A stretch of DNA of 64,000 nucleotides from the NCBI GenBank assembly GCA_900208305.1, contig OAPG01000003.1, forward strand, positions 124,001 through 188,000, written 5' to 3'. The notes under the pieces are model-generated. The model was not told the DNA's origin. It did no database searches and worked only from the letters and a program-made list of their open reading frames with translations. Below are positions 1-10,911 of this stretch, piece after piece (the stretch's first letter is position 1; each line of letters starts with the position of its first letter). Source of the stretch: Melanopsichium pennsylvanicum. Taxonomy: Eukaryota > Basidiomycota > Ustilaginomycetes > Ustilaginales. The position numbers and the translations under genes were made by a program.

Positions 1-3000
1 CGATCCGTTCGACTGACGTTGCTCCAATGCGGCCAACCGAATCCTTCGTAGTTCTACGAGCTCATCTTCGGTCATACCAGCGCTGCTGCTCCCCCTAGCC
101 TCAGCATCTGCCAGCATTCCCATCACGACACGATCATCGCCGCTGCTTCCATCGGCTGAAGCGTCTACGACTCGTCGGGACGAGCTCTTTGGCACCTGAC
201 CAAGCAGGGGCAAATATCGGGCAAAGAAGCAGGCCAACAACTCTGTACTGTTGCTCGTGACATCGCCGCGCATGGCCCCTTTACCTCCACCGACAATCTG
301 AACTTTGCCAAACGAAGACCACTTCTTAGCATCCTGCTGCGCTTGCTCTGCTTCTGTTCCTTTCGACATAGACGCTTCGAGCGGGTTCGGCGCGTCAGAC
401 AAGCTCGTATGCTGACCCTGAAGATATAAACTCTGACCTTTGTACGCTTGCAGCGCCAGAATGCGCTCCTCGACGGTGTCCTTGACGTAGTAGCACCAGA
501 TGTTGGTCTCCTTGGTCTGCCCAATGCGATGAACTCGTCCAATTGCCTGCAGCTCTAAACTAGTGTTGAGGAGCGGCTCGAGAATGTGAATGTGCGACGC
601 GGCGAGCAGATTTAGGCCAGAGCTCTGAGCCTCAGAGTGAAGAAGCATGACATGGATGCTAGCATCACTCCGGAAGTTCTTGACTGCTTCACTACACGAT
701 TTGCCAGCTCCTGTCAAACGGACAAAGCGGATACCGTTGGCAGTGAGTGATTGCGCAACAACATCGAGACCACGCCCGAACGAGGAGAAGATAAGTGACT
801 TTTCCCCACTTCGGTTGATGATGTGACGGACGTGCTTGGCAACGTGATCAATCTTACTGCCAAAGCGCCCTTGTGTAGCCAGTCGGTTGAGGGCCAATCT
901 GATCGAATCGTCAAGCTCCTGATATCGCATAGCGAGCGGATCTACGTCACCCGCGCCGCTGGCCCCTGTCTGTGAAGCATTGTGGCCTTCTGAAGTTGAC
1001 ACAACCTGCCCATCCTGAGCGATTGTCCGGGCACTCTTGTAAATGATGCGATGAACCTCATTGGGCAACACGCGCGTCTGACACAGAACGCAGGTGCGGT
1101 GGCCCTGTGATTGCCACTCTTTCCAACAGATCTCGCAGCAGACATGGCCGCACTTGTTGGTCAGAATACCAATCTCGATCGGGTCCGTGCAGATGTTGCA
1201 CGTCTTGGCCTCGTCGTCCAGCTGATCCGCCGACTGCACTTTTTGTAAGTGCAAAAGATATCGCAGTCGTCTCTCGAGATCCTCCACCTTGGAAACCACT
1301 TCAATCTCCTCCTTCTGCGTGGCCTGAATCGCCATTTCGAGGTCCATGAAGTTCGGATCACGCACCGTGTCGGAGAGTACCTGAATCTCCTTAAAGTATC
1401 GGCTTCGCGCATTGAAGAGCGCCGAGAGAAGCATCTTCTCTTCGTTCCTGAGCCTATCCAGGTACGTGTTTTGCTCGCTGTAAATCCGTCTGGCCTCGAC
1501 ATGTGCTTGCTTGGCCAAGGCTGCTTCCTCCTCTCCGAATGCGTTGTCTCGCAGGCCTTTGAGATCTTCAGCAACGTTCTGTACACAGCGGGAGGGGTCG
1601 GCTAAAGATACAGAGCGACATTCTTCATCCAGCTTCTTGAAATGCTCGAGTTGCTGTTGTTGCACCCGTATGAGCTCTTGATCCGCTTCGTTTTCTGCCG
1701 CTATTCCCCGAAGACTGTTCTGACGTGCAGTCCTCACGGCCGCTTCTATTTGCTTGAAGAGCAGCGGTCGATCTGTGGCGCCGACAGCGACGTTGCCCTT
1801 CAAGATTTTTTCGCGTTCAGATAGCAGTGGTCGATACATCTCGAGTAACACCTCGGCTTCTGCCTGTGTGTCGAGATTGTCTTGATACTGATCGTCGTCG
1901 TCACGCTCGAGGCTGACATCGCGGTTGACGGCACGGACGAGACGGGTCACGATCCTGTCGCGCCAGCGGAAGAGCACCATGGCGTGCTGATTGAGCAGAT
2001 TGGCGATATTTGACAGCGCTTGGTAAGCCGCGCTGCTCAGGATGCCTCCGCCGAATTCAAACAGGGCCTTAGATACTAGAATGGAGTTTGCGTCGAACTG
2101 TAGCTGATTGCGGTTCAGTTTAGAGACAGCTGCCTGCACTTCATCTCGCGCTTCCGCTAGGAGTCGTTGACGGACCTTCTCGGCCCTGGCGTAGGCGGCG
2201 TTCTCCTTGTCCTTGAGAATCTGTCGCTCAGAGCTCATCAGTTTGTGAGCATCGGGGGACACCTCAGCGTCGTTTTGCGGGTCGCGCTCATCTCCAGTGT
2301 GGCCTATCTGTTTGGTTCCCTCGCTGCCAGTCTCCAGCGCCTCCGCGGGATGCGATGCCGCGAGAACTTTGGCTTCGACGTCTGCTTCAAATTTGATCTC
2401 GGCGTCTTCCTTTACCGTCACAGTGGGAGTTCCGATGACTTTCCGTAGTGCCGCCCTCTCCTGCTCCTCGAGATATTCGCCGCGTTGGAAGTAGATATTG
2501 CCGACAAACTGCAAAACACGATGAAGTTTCATGAGCAGATGACGCAGCAGCGCCTTAAGCTGGGTCACATGCGAAGCCCTTGCTTTCCGTTTCTCCAACA
2601 GCGCCAGGTAAGCCTCGTGATCACCGATGAATTCCTCCAGCGCCAAATCACCATTTTCATCGTGCTTGTCGTCTGGGTCCGCCACGGCCAAGCGTCGCCG
2701 GCGTGTTTCCACTTTTTGCTCCAATTCAAGCTCGGGATCAGTGAAGCGGTAGAGCGGCCCGACCGATCCTGCTTGTCGAATCTCTTCCTCAAGAATGTCG
2801 ACATCCTTGTTAATTTCGACTTCGACGTCGCTGAGCTGCGATGCTGCTAGAATGCGCTGGTCTTCGTCGCGTCGATACAAGCAAAGAATGTTGCGATGAA
2901 TGCGTCGATCAAACCAATGTATCTTGCTGCTGTGAAGCTGGGTTTGCGTCGAGTCAATCATCAGCTCGAGGACCTCGTCGATGCTTCTGAGATTCTTGGC

Positions 3001-5190
3001 CCCGACGACATTGCTGCGGAACTGAACAGCCACCTGCGGATGAGTACAGGCTTGTCGCAGAAGCAAAAGATGCTGGCGCATCTTCACGACGTCAACTTGA
3101 TGATTAGGGGTCTGCGGATCGCCCTCTTGTTTGTATGCCATCTCGGTGAGAGCCTCCTTCCATATGTCAGCGTAAAAAGCTGCTTCGATCGAGGTGAAAT
3201 CGATCGGGATCACGGCTCGAGATTGTATGGGCAAAGACATCTCCGATGCGACCTGAGCCTTGGTGTGACGCGTACCGATGGTACGTAAAACTTGCACGAG
3301 AGCAGGCGCGAGTAGGGGATGTAGAATGGCGTGCCAGTCTGCGGGCGTGGCCAGGTATCCCGGAACCTTGAGGAAGCGGAAGCACGACTTGAGATCCTCC
3401 ATCTTCTTGACTGGCGTTCCCGAAACAGCGATCGAAGAGCCGCGTGAGATCATCGAAACTGTCTCTGCAGCACTCGAAGCACCAATCATTTGCACCTCGT
3501 CCATAAGCACTCGATGGAAATGCAGCTTGACCAGCGGGCTGCGCGGACGTTCGTACCTGCGCTGTTGGCGACGCGAACGCTCTGGGGCACTTTTGGCGAT
3601 GTTAAGCTCCTTTGCAAGAGTCGCATAGGAAATGAGCATGACGTCGAAGCGACGCGCGTATTGCTCCCAAGTCAGACCGTCAGGGACGTCCTTCTCAGCT
3701 TGGGTCCTGCCCTTGTACGAGTAGACAGCAAATTTGGGTGCGTGCGAGGCAATTTCTTCCATCCATTGCACCCGCAGCGTCTCTGGCGCGACAATCAGAG
3801 TCGTCTTGGTGGGCACCACATCGATTTCGTTACGTTCATCATACCAGCCAGGACGAGAGCTAGCCTCAGGATCCGGATTGAGCAGCATCAAGGCTACCGC
3901 CTCAACTGTCTTGCCAAGACCCATCTCCTCGGCCAGTATCGCGCCCTTTAAGTCGCTTAGCATCGTGAGCTTGGGGTCGCGAACGAAACGTGCCTCAATC
4001 CAATTGTAATAAAGGCCTGGACCGACCTGCTTCCACCAGAGGCCGAGATCACTGAAGCCATCATGACCCATGATGCGATCGCTTTTGACAACATTGCCAA
4101 GGATGTCAAGCGCCATTCCTTCGCGACCGAGGACGAACGCGGTGGAACGTTTTTGAAAAGGCAAAAGCGTGGGACTGAGATCGGCCGGCTGTATAGCATC
4201 AGGAGCCTCGAAAGAGGCCGGTCGAAGGTTCTGATAGACAAACCTTGCGTCGATTTCGACTGTCCTGTCCTCGACGTCGGATGATGCGTCTGCAAAGCGC
4301 ACGATTCGAGCCATGTCGACGATTTGTTCTCGCGCTAAAGAGCCAGCAGCATGCGCGGAGACATAAACCTGCACCTGAATGGTAAGCTTGATGAAGAGAG
4401 AGCCTGCTGTCACGCGATCAGGAGGGTAGTCAGGTGGAATTGATGCTAGCTCAAGAGCAAATTCCGCCGTCAGGGCGTGCTTCGACAACAAGCTCGCCAG
4501 CGACACTAGCCATTCACCGTTGGTCAATGTGCCAAGAAGCATGTCTTTTTCCGGGATGGCTCCAGAGCTCAAGACCGGCAGCTCAGCAACGATTTTCTCG
4601 GTCGCTCGGTCGCGTAGCTGGATGACATGGCTGATAAGACTATCCGCAGGCAGGGTTGACGAGCGCTCGATCACTGAAAAGTCAAGGTTGCGAATCTGCG
4701 AGTCATAGGACCAAGATGACTTTGAGAGCATCTCCTTGAGCTTGAGAGTGAGATCGATGTCGTGAGCCTCGCGAGATTTGACATGGAAAAGACAGCATGT
4801 ATCGACGAACTCTGCTTGATGTTGAGCAACGCTGCAACCAGAGGCTTCCTTGGTCTTCTTTTTGGCAACACTTGTGTAAATACCACGCGCATTCGAAGAT
4901 GAGCGCTTTCGTTTCCCACCAAGGGTCTGAGTGTCTGTCTGAGCACTGTCAAGAGAGAGACCCGCATTACAGTAGTGATCAGCGAGGTGAGCAAAGTCTA
5001 GAAAGTAAGAGACATCTTCGAAGTCGAGTTGGGGTAACGGAATGCAAGTCAACCTCTTGCGTCTAAATGGTGTAGCAGGCGACGATGAGGAAGAACCAGT
5101 CTCCTTGTCACGTAGCTGAACCGGCCAGATGGAAGTGTTAGATGATACGGCGGGTGTTTGCCGCGTTGGCAAGGTTTTGGAGTTCGACAT
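1..5190 (-). CDS. SNF2-family helicase / RING E3 ligase, SHPRH/Irc20-like (3' end off window)
   Basis: A reading frame without stops runs from the ATG at 5190 to the window edge (1,730 codons), so the stop lies outside. The Walker A motif of the first SNF2 lobe (GLGKT) is at about residues 424-428. A DEVQ box (DEAH-like, SHPRH/Irc20 style) is at 564-567, followed by an SGTP motif. A C3HC4 RING finger (CNIC ... CGHVCC ... CVLC) occupies about 1331-1370, and the second helicase lobe with its IGRVHRIGQ-type motif VI follows at about 1420-1560. A RING inserted between the two lobes is diagnostic of the SHPRH/Irc20/Rad5-type ubiquitin-ligase helicases, which act on chromatin in DNA-damage tolerance. 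The length fits SHPRH/Irc20 better than Rad5. No HIRAN, PHD or linker-histone domain was recognised. The C terminus is probably almost complete. Family assignment is firm; the exact orthologue is inferred. Confidence 0.9.
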   Translation of the reverse strand, partial: MSNSKTLPTRQTPAVSSNTSIWPVQLRDKETGSSSSSPATPFRRKRLTCIPLPQLDFEDVSYFLDFAHLADHYCNAGLSLDSAQTDTQTLGGKRKRSSSNARGIYTSVAKKKTKEASGCSVAQHQAEFVDTCCLFHVKSREAHDIDLTLKLKEMLSKSSWSYDSQIRNLDFSVIERSSTLPADSLISHVIQLRDRATEKIVAELPVLSSGAIPEKDMLLGTLTNGEWLVSLASLLSKHALTAEFALELASIPPDYPPDRVTAGSLFIKLTIQVQVYVSAHAAGSLAREQIVDMARIVRFADASSDVEDRTVEIDARFVYQNLRPASFEAPDAIQPADLSPTLLPFQKRSTAFVLGREGMALDILGNVVKSDRIMGHDGFSDLGLWWKQVGPGLYYNWIEARFVRDPKLTMLSDLKGAILAEEMGLGKTVEAVALMLLNPDPEASSRPGWYDERNEIDVVPTKTTLIVAPETLRVQWMEEIASHAPKFAVYSYKGRTQAEKDVPDGLTWEQYARRFDVMLISYATLAKELNIAKSAPERSRRQQRRYERPRSPLVKLHFHRVLMDEVQMIGASSAAETVSMISRGSSIAVSGTPVKKMEDLKSCFRFLKVPGYLATPADWHAILHPLLAPALVQVLRTIGTRHTKAQVASEMSLPIQSRAVIPIDFTSIEAAFYADIWKEALTEMAYKQEGDPQTPNHQVDVVKMRQHLLLLRQACTHPQVAVQFRSNVVGAKNLRSIDEVLELMIDSTQTQLHSSKIHWFDRRIHRNILCLYRRDEDQRILAASQLSDVEVEINKDVDILEEEIRQAGSVGPLYRFTDPELELEQKVETRRRRLAVADPDDKHDENGDLALEEFIGDHEAYLALLEKRKARASHVTQLKALLRHLLMKLHRVLQFVGNIYFQRGEYLEEQERAALRKVIGTPTVTVKEDAEIKFEADVEAKVLAASHPAEALETGSEGTKQIGHTGDERDPQNDAEVSPDAHKLMSSERQILKDKENAAYARAEKVRQRLLAEARDEVQAAVSKLNRNQLQFDANSILVSKALFEFGGGILSSAAYQALSNIANLLNQHAMVLFRWRDRIVTRLVRAVNRDVSLERDDDDQYQDNLDTQAEAEVLLEMYRPLLSEREKILKGNVAVGATDRPLLFKQIEAAVRTARQNSLRGIAAENEADQELIRVQQQQLEHFKKLDEECRSVSLADPSRCVQNVAEDLKGLRDNAFGEEEAALAKQAHVEARRIYSEQNTYLDRLRNEEKMLLSALFNARSRYFKEIQVLSDTVRDPNFMDLEMAIQATQKEEIEVVSKVEDLERRLRYLLHLQKVQSADQLDDEAKTCNICTDPIEIGILTNKCGHVCCEICWKEWQSQGHRTCVLCQTRVLPNEVHRIIYKSARTIAQDGQVVSTSEGHNASQTGASGAGDVDPLAMRYQELDDSIRLALNRLATQGRFGSKIDHVAKHVRHIINRSGEKSLIFSSFGRGLDVVAQSLTANGIRFVRLTGAGKSCSEAVKNFRSDASIHVMLLHSEAQSSGLNLLAASHIHILEPLLNTSLELQAIGRVHRIGQTKETNIWCYYVKDTVEERILALQAYKGQSLYLQGQHTSLSDAPNPLEASMSKGTEAEQAQQDAKKWSSFGKVQIVGGGKGAMRGDVTSNSTELLACFFARYLPLLGQVPKSSSRRVVDASADGSSGDDRVVMGMLADAEARGSSSAGMTEDELVELRRIRLAALEQRQSNGS

Positions 5191-5959
5191 GGCGAGATCA
5201 AGGTGCTAAGTGGCTGCATGACCTGAAGCCTCTCTCCTAACCGACAGCGTCCTAGCGATTGTCTGGCGGTCTATGCAATGATTTTAGCAACGCCTTAAAG
5301 GCATGGAACAGGATGATACAGTATTGAGGCTAATGAGGGTGTCTGAGCATGTGATTTCAAGAGGCTGGGAAGACACAAAAGCGTGCGGATGTGGAGGCAG
5401 AAGATTTTGAAAGGTGTTAAAGCGCCAAAAACGTGAAGCCCTGTTGTTGATTTTAAAAGACGCGTTTTAGGGGTCAAAGGCCGAAAGACCTTAAGTTAAG
5501 ACCAACACACAGAGTGTGCGACAACTGACGCACAAAAGAGGGATGCAGGGTAGATCTGCTCGCTGCAGTCTCATGCACGACGCAAAAGGAAAAATCGGAA
5601 AACATCCACTTGCCTGTTCGAGTGTTGAGCTTTGAGTCTGCCGACAAGCAGCCCCTGAAGAGTAAGAGGATATGCTTGTTTTCATAGTTCTGACATTAGC
5701 CAGACCATCGCATCGTGCTACATGTCTCATATTTCTCTAAATGGCAGAGCAACGATATTCGTACACTTGCAACCCCGGAACTCAACGCCGATCTCAAACG
5801 CACTCTCTACACTGTCTACTAGCCATCGCTCACTCTGTCTTGACGGCGAACGTCGAACGCACCCGAGTACAAATCGACGCATACACGACTCATCATCGTC
5901 CATCGTGAGCCCTTCCGACCCCGTGAACCTTTGCTGTATATCCTTCCGACCTATTCAGA
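5191..5959. other. Divergent intergenic region
   Basis: Spacer between two divergently transcribed genes, so it should contain both promoters. No convincing ORF, RNA gene or repeat is visible. Confidence 0.6.
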
Positions 5960-8674
5960 ATGGCCAATCCACCGTCGCAAGCCTACACAATCGAAACAAT
6001 CATGGTCCCGCAAAAAGGTTCAACAACACCATCAATGCCCACAACACCCCACATCCCTACAAAAGAGACGCCTGTTGGCGGCAAATACCGCTTCAGCCTT
6101 GATGCGCTTCATGTTCCATTCATCACTTCACCTCGCAAAGCAAGCAGCTCCCCCGTCAAGCCGAATATCGACAGCACGACAGGTCATGACGTAGCCGCCA
6201 CATCATGTTCCGATGGCACGAATGATTCAGACACATCCACAGCACTTGTTTCCGCCAAAATCGATACGAGGTCAGCATCCAATCATGCCAACCCAATGAC
6301 AGAACAGCTAGCACCTCCAAATGAGCTTCGTGCGAAGCGCTCAGCCCTACCGTCTTCTGCAACTGAAGCCTCTTATCGCGCTTCCAGGGCCGTATCACTT
6401 CATCGTGTCAGCTTCAGCCCGTCGACAGAGCAAGTAGCTGAGGCGAGAGAGCAGGCACTATCACTAGCCGCTCTGGGATCTGAGGCACGAGCCCAGTCAA
6501 TCAAGGCAGAAGGGAACATGCATCCTGTCAAGTCCAAGGCGAGAACGGGCTTTGCCAAGTGGCGAGGACTCAAGTCCAAATCTACCTCGGATCTAACCAA
6601 CACTAATCGTAGACTCAGTCTCGATTCGACACTCAGTACCTCCTCTCACGTCAAGTCATCCCCTGCCGAGCGCTTTGAAGACCGAGCCGCCCTTGCCGGT
6701 GCAGCAGCGGCCAAACGCCGGCTTTTCAGGTGGGATGGGAACGGCATCCACCAGTCGGGCGCTTCCGACAAGGGCAAGGTGGCGAAAGTCAAGATGACCA
6801 AGCATCAAGCCCTAGCCGCCCGGCACGCCAAAACTCTGGAGCAAGTCATCAACGCCGGCATGGGACTTCACCCTGTGCCTCCTCGAGTCAGCTCAGCTAA
6901 CGACCCTTTTCGACAGACAGATGCGAGCAAGAAGAAGGCTCTGCGTGCAGAGCCAATTCCTGTGGTTGATAAATCACAGCTCAAAGGTCTCAAATCAGCC
7001 TTGCTCGATGTGAAAATGGCCAATAACATCATTAGCGAGCTTCGTAGCATGCCAGTCCCCCTCGATGCACTTCGCAGTGGAGTCGGCAAAATAATTCCAG
7101 ATGTTCAGATCGGAACTGCCGGAGAGCACGGTCAAGAGCGTGTTCTCTCTGCAAACCTACCCGACACTGTACTCGAAGGTCACTTTAGCAGAGACGATAG
7201 CGAAATTCGAAAAAGGCTGGACGCTACAACAGAGGCTCTTGGTGCTGCCACTCCTGCCGCCGGAAGACTTCCGATCGAGCGTGAGGCCAAATCGGCAGCT
7301 GAAGAGGCGCTCAGAAAGTTCACTTTAAACGCCGAAGTTGCAGCATCGCCCCAAAAGGCTCTAGTTACCGCTCGAACGTCATCACTTCCTCCTTCTGCGG
7401 AGGACGGTACCACTCCTGCCGCACTCCAGGCAGGTCTGACGCCAGTCTCAAATCCAAAAGTCGATGTTGCCAAGCCAGGAGCTCGGCCTCTGAAGATGGT
7501 CTGTCTGGATTGTGGGGAACAGGAAGCACATCAGAGGCACGCGCAGCATCTCGAAGCAGCAGCCGGGGTCACGAAAGCGCCTGCTCCTGCAAACGAGGTG
7601 AAGGGCGGGTTCAACTTGACTAGCGTGGCAACGGGTGCTGCCGCTGCGCTTGCAAGCGTTGGGGGATTCATCAGTGCACGCTCTGCCAAAGGTGCCAGAC
7701 CTCCCCTGTCGAAGAGCATGTCGGTGGCTAATCTCCCCGCCCTCCAAGGTGGCCAGCGCCTCATGGGCTCCGCCCCTCTCCAGCTCCTCATGGATCCCAT
7801 CGGCACCGCCGCCCAGAACTCTGGCGCATTCGACGTCCTAGCCAATGTCACTGGAACCGCCCTCCGAGCAACCCAGGACATGGAATCAATCCACCCACCG
7901 ATCGACCGCATGGCCATCTTTGTTCACTGGTGGGGCTTCGAGATCACTCTACCAAAAGCATCCATGGCGTACCTCGCTACAGCTCACTCCGTCTCTGGTG
8001 CCTTTTTGTCATTCCTCCAAACCATAGCGGCCACTGGAGGCGTACCAGAGCTGCTTCCGTTTATCAAGTACATTTCGACCTACATGGAGGTCGAGTACAA
8101 GGCTATCCAGGCGCAAGATCAGGGTCATGGGGTATGCATTGCGGGTACATGGTTTATGCCTTTGGCGCTGATTCCTAGGCCTTGGGATTATCCTCTTGAC
8201 GGGAGGCCGCCTGCTGTGCCTTCTGCCCCAAATGCCCAGCCAACGTCAGTGTCGTTCTCTGGATCAGCACCGCAGAATGTCCCGGCATCCATGCCGATCT
8301 CACCGAGCACAAATGACAACACAGCACCTCCTAAGAGACACGCTTTCAAGAAAGTTCAACCCGACGAGGACTCTGCGATTGCCAACATTGCTATTCTCGG
8401 CAAGGGTGCTCTTCCGCTGCAGCCCGTTCCGCCGAAACGCAATCTGAGCCCCAACCAAAGCGCTGCGATCCGGGCAGCCCGCACCGAAAAGATCCCAAAC
8501 GACCTCTCCCCACGCCACCCTCGATCCTCCAGCGTTGCCTCCACCAAGAGTGCCAAAGTGATCGCGGGGCTGACCAATGGTAATATAATGGCCGCCATCG
8601 GAATGCAGAGTGAGGCGACGCTAGCGATTGTTGAGGAGATGCCCGAAGTAAGAAGTCTGCGGATCAAAGCATAA
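5960..8674 (+). CDS. Conserved fungal protein of unknown function (904 aa)
   Basis: One uninterrupted frame. The ATG at 5960 has a good context (cagaATGgcc); a second in-frame ATG at 6002 would remove only 14 residues. Residues 1 to about 640 are low-complexity and rich in Ser, Ala, Lys and Pro, as expected of a disordered region. Residues about 640-735 form a compact aromatic-rich block (IFVHWWGFEITLP ... FIKYISTYMEVEY ... AGTWFMPLALIPRPWDYP) that I recall seeing in other fungal hypothetical proteins but cannot name. Two short Ala/Gly-rich hydrophobic stretches (about 553-570 and within the block) are not convincing membrane spans. No catalytic motif or signal peptide is visible. A short disordered tail follows. 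The existence of the gene is well supported by frame length and internal composition; its function is unknown. Confidence 0.8.
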   Translation: MANPPSQAYTIETIMVPQKGSTTPSMPTTPHIPTKETPVGGKYRFSLDALHVPFITSPRKASSSPVKPNIDSTTGHDVAATSCSDGTNDSDTSTALVSAKIDTRSASNHANPMTEQLAPPNELRAKRSALPSSATEASYRASRAVSLHRVSFSPSTEQVAEAREQALSLAALGSEARAQSIKAEGNMHPVKSKARTGFAKWRGLKSKSTSDLTNTNRRLSLDSTLSTSSHVKSSPAERFEDRAALAGAAAAKRRLFRWDGNGIHQSGASDKGKVAKVKMTKHQALAARHAKTLEQVINAGMGLHPVPPRVSSANDPFRQTDASKKKALRAEPIPVVDKSQLKGLKSALLDVKMANNIISELRSMPVPLDALRSGVGKIIPDVQIGTAGEHGQERVLSANLPDTVLEGHFSRDDSEIRKRLDATTEALGAATPAAGRLPIEREAKSAAEEALRKFTLNAEVAASPQKALVTARTSSLPPSAEDGTTPAALQAGLTPVSNPKVDVAKPGARPLKMVCLDCGEQEAHQRHAQHLEAAAGVTKAPAPANEVKGGFNLTSVATGAAAALASVGGFISARSAKGARPPLSKSMSVANLPALQGGQRLMGSAPLQLLMDPIGTAAQNSGAFDVLANVTGTALRATQDMESIHPPIDRMAIFVHWWGFEITLPKASMAYLATAHSVSGAFLSFLQTIAATGGVPELLPFIKYISTYMEVEYKAIQAQDQGHGVCIAGTWFMPLALIPRPWDYPLDGRPPAVPSAPNAQPTSVSFSGSAPQNVPASMPISPSTNDNTAPPKRHAFKKVQPDEDSAIANIAILGKGALPLQPVPPKRNLSPNQSAAIRAARTEKIPNDLSPRHPRSSSVASTKSAKVIAGLTNGNIMAAIGMQSEATLAIVEEMPEVRSLRIKA

Positions 8675-9014
8675 GCTGCGACAGGCATTCTAATATCATA
8701 GAGAGACTATCACTTGGAGGAACGCGCTGAAGTCGGAATTTGCTTCACATTATACGCTGTTCACTTGAGAATGGAAGCTGAATGACAATGAACATTTTAG
8801 AACGAACAAAAACAGAACTCGAGCAAGAACAGAACTCGAACAAGAACAAGAACAGAACCAGAACTTTGAATTTCAACTGATCTATGAAACTGAATGAATC
8901 AGTATGCCAAGTTTATTCTCGCCCTATTCGCTTCGCCAAATTTATTTTCGCCCTGTTCGCTTCGCCTTTAATCTCGCATTTAATCTTGGTCGGCGTATGT
9001 ATCTTCAACTGTAG
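8675..9014. repeat. Intergenic low-complexity and short duplication
   Basis: About 8800-8866 is an imperfect AACAAGAACAGAAC-type purine repeat. At 8911-8966 a roughly 29-bp unit (TTTATTCTCGCCCTATTCGC core) is present twice in tandem with a few differences. No gene seen. Confidence 0.6.
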
Positions 9015-9735
9015 AGTGTTCTTGATGTAAGCGCCGGTCACTGTCTACAACGTCTCCTGGGAATTTAGGAGGCGTGGTCACTGACTGATGAGGCTATGGT
9101 GTGGGTTGCGTCGCTGCAGTTGAGGTTCGGCCTACAGTGAAGGTGCTGTAGTGTCAGTAGAGGTGCTGACAGTTGTCAAGGATTTTGGTTCCTCCGATGA
9201 GGAAGACACAACACCGTTACTGCTGCAATACCTGGTGATTGTAGCAGAGACGAGAAATAGATACTGAGAAACTTATAACATTTATAACTAAGGTAAAGAA
9301 TAATAGAGTGGATGAGCTCCGCTCCTCGATAATTGAAACGAATGCCCTCTCATAACTATCAAGCCCTGCTTGAAGTTCTTATCAGGATCCCTCTTATCAG
9401 GGACCGCCTTATCGGCGGTTAGTCTCCCTAGCTGTCTTGTGTCTGTGTACATTGGATTTGGACCCCCGTGCTTATCAGTGCTGGCTACCTGAGCCAGTAG
9501 CTGCTTATCACTTGGACCGCAAATCCTACCGAGCCTGTTATCTGGACCCTCCGTACCTGCCTGAGATGCTTCCAACTCTTGTAACGGCCCTCTACAGCCT
9601 CTGGTTTCCGTCCACAGTTTCCGACAAGTGTGTCCAACCAAAAACAGCTGGAAAACCCACCCTTTACCAGAACTCAATTTGAGACCCAATAAAATCAAGC
9701 GTTTCATCCGGAACTCATTCTGAGTGCCTGTAAAC
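9015..9735 (+). repeat. Degenerate LTR fragment related to element E1
   Basis: Shares long collinear stretches with the E1 LTR (41229-42393) and, more closely, with the LTR remnant at 38984-40310. Shared blocks include GTGCTGTAGTGTCAGT, CTGCAATAC, AGATACTGAG, AGTGGATGAG and CCGCTCCTC. The first ~180 bp of the LTR seem to be missing, and I found no target-site duplication. Ends are approximate; the right end is set at the CA of a TAAACA. Confidence 0.65.
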
Positions 9736-10911
9736 AATAGTAGTATGCATTGAATTGAATGATGCTGTTTGTTGGAAATTTGCAAGCCAGAGCAACATTT
9801 TGGATCATGTTGAAGCACCTGTAGCAATTTTTTGTAGGCTTGTTATCAGTGTGATCCATAAGTAGCTTTTGCTGTTTACTGCTTGAGAGACTCCAGACTT
9901 TGCTCATAGTAACTGCACAATACTTAACTCTCTTGAGGCTTCCAATGTGAAGTTGAATATCTGTGCATTTGATTTGCGCAAATGAGAGTACTCAGAAGCT
10001 GGAGAGAGGTAGGCAAAGGCAGGGGCATGTTTGATGGGTTGTGATCAAGGTTGAAATGATGCCAGAGAAACCAAACAAGGCAGCATTGTTGGCTGCATAG
10101 GTTTCTGTGAGAATGTTAGCAGCATGTGAGAGCTGTGTGAGCTTGATCAAGTTAGCAGGATTGCTCATGATGCTGTTGTTGAGGTCAAACACGGCACAGG
10201 AAAAAAAAAAATTAAATTAAATTAAATTAAATAAAAAATAATAATAAATAAATTAATACCTTTTCACCTCTAGCCAGAGAAAAAGTGTGTCTTTTCTTTT
10301 GCATATTAAATGAAGCGTTCATTTGTATTATTATGGAACAAAACCCCAAACAGTCGCGTCGAATTCTAGACACAAAGTAGGGCAACACCCATGCATGTTT
10401 GTTCTGTTCCATGGAATTAACCTGAATCTGATTGCTAAGACTAAGAAGGAGTTGAAGCGATGCGATGAAGATCCGACGTTACACAATAAAGACCTAACAA
10501 ACCAACCACCATCAGCCCGACTGACACATAGTCCTTAGACCGACCAATCAGATCCAATAGCTCGGAGCTGAAGCTTCCGGCAATTTCCGGCCAGCTCAGA
10601 ACTCCCGGCTAGCTTAGTAGTTAGATCAAGCGAAGCCATAACTCATGTATATACGACACCATGATAGCAGCGCAATAGCCAATAATAGCATTCCCTACAA
10701 CTGAAGGAATTACACAAAAAAAAAAAAAAACCAGAATGCAATCAAGTGTGCGAGGCCGTCGACAATTTTTTTGTCGGATTTCTTTGCCTCCAAGATGATG
10801 AAGATGCTTTACAGATTGTGGTGAAAGGGTATAGTAATAGGGTGAAAGAGCGGAATGAAGGAAAGGAGAGCAAGGTACGACAATTGCGAAAGGAATGGAA
10901 TCTACCTTGTT
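9736..10911. other. Intergenic, AT-rich tract
   Basis: No gene recognised. 10201-10258 is a low-complexity AAATT/AATAA tract and 10718-10732 is a poly-A run. The rest is unremarkable spacer downstream of the MFS gene. Confidence 0.5.
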
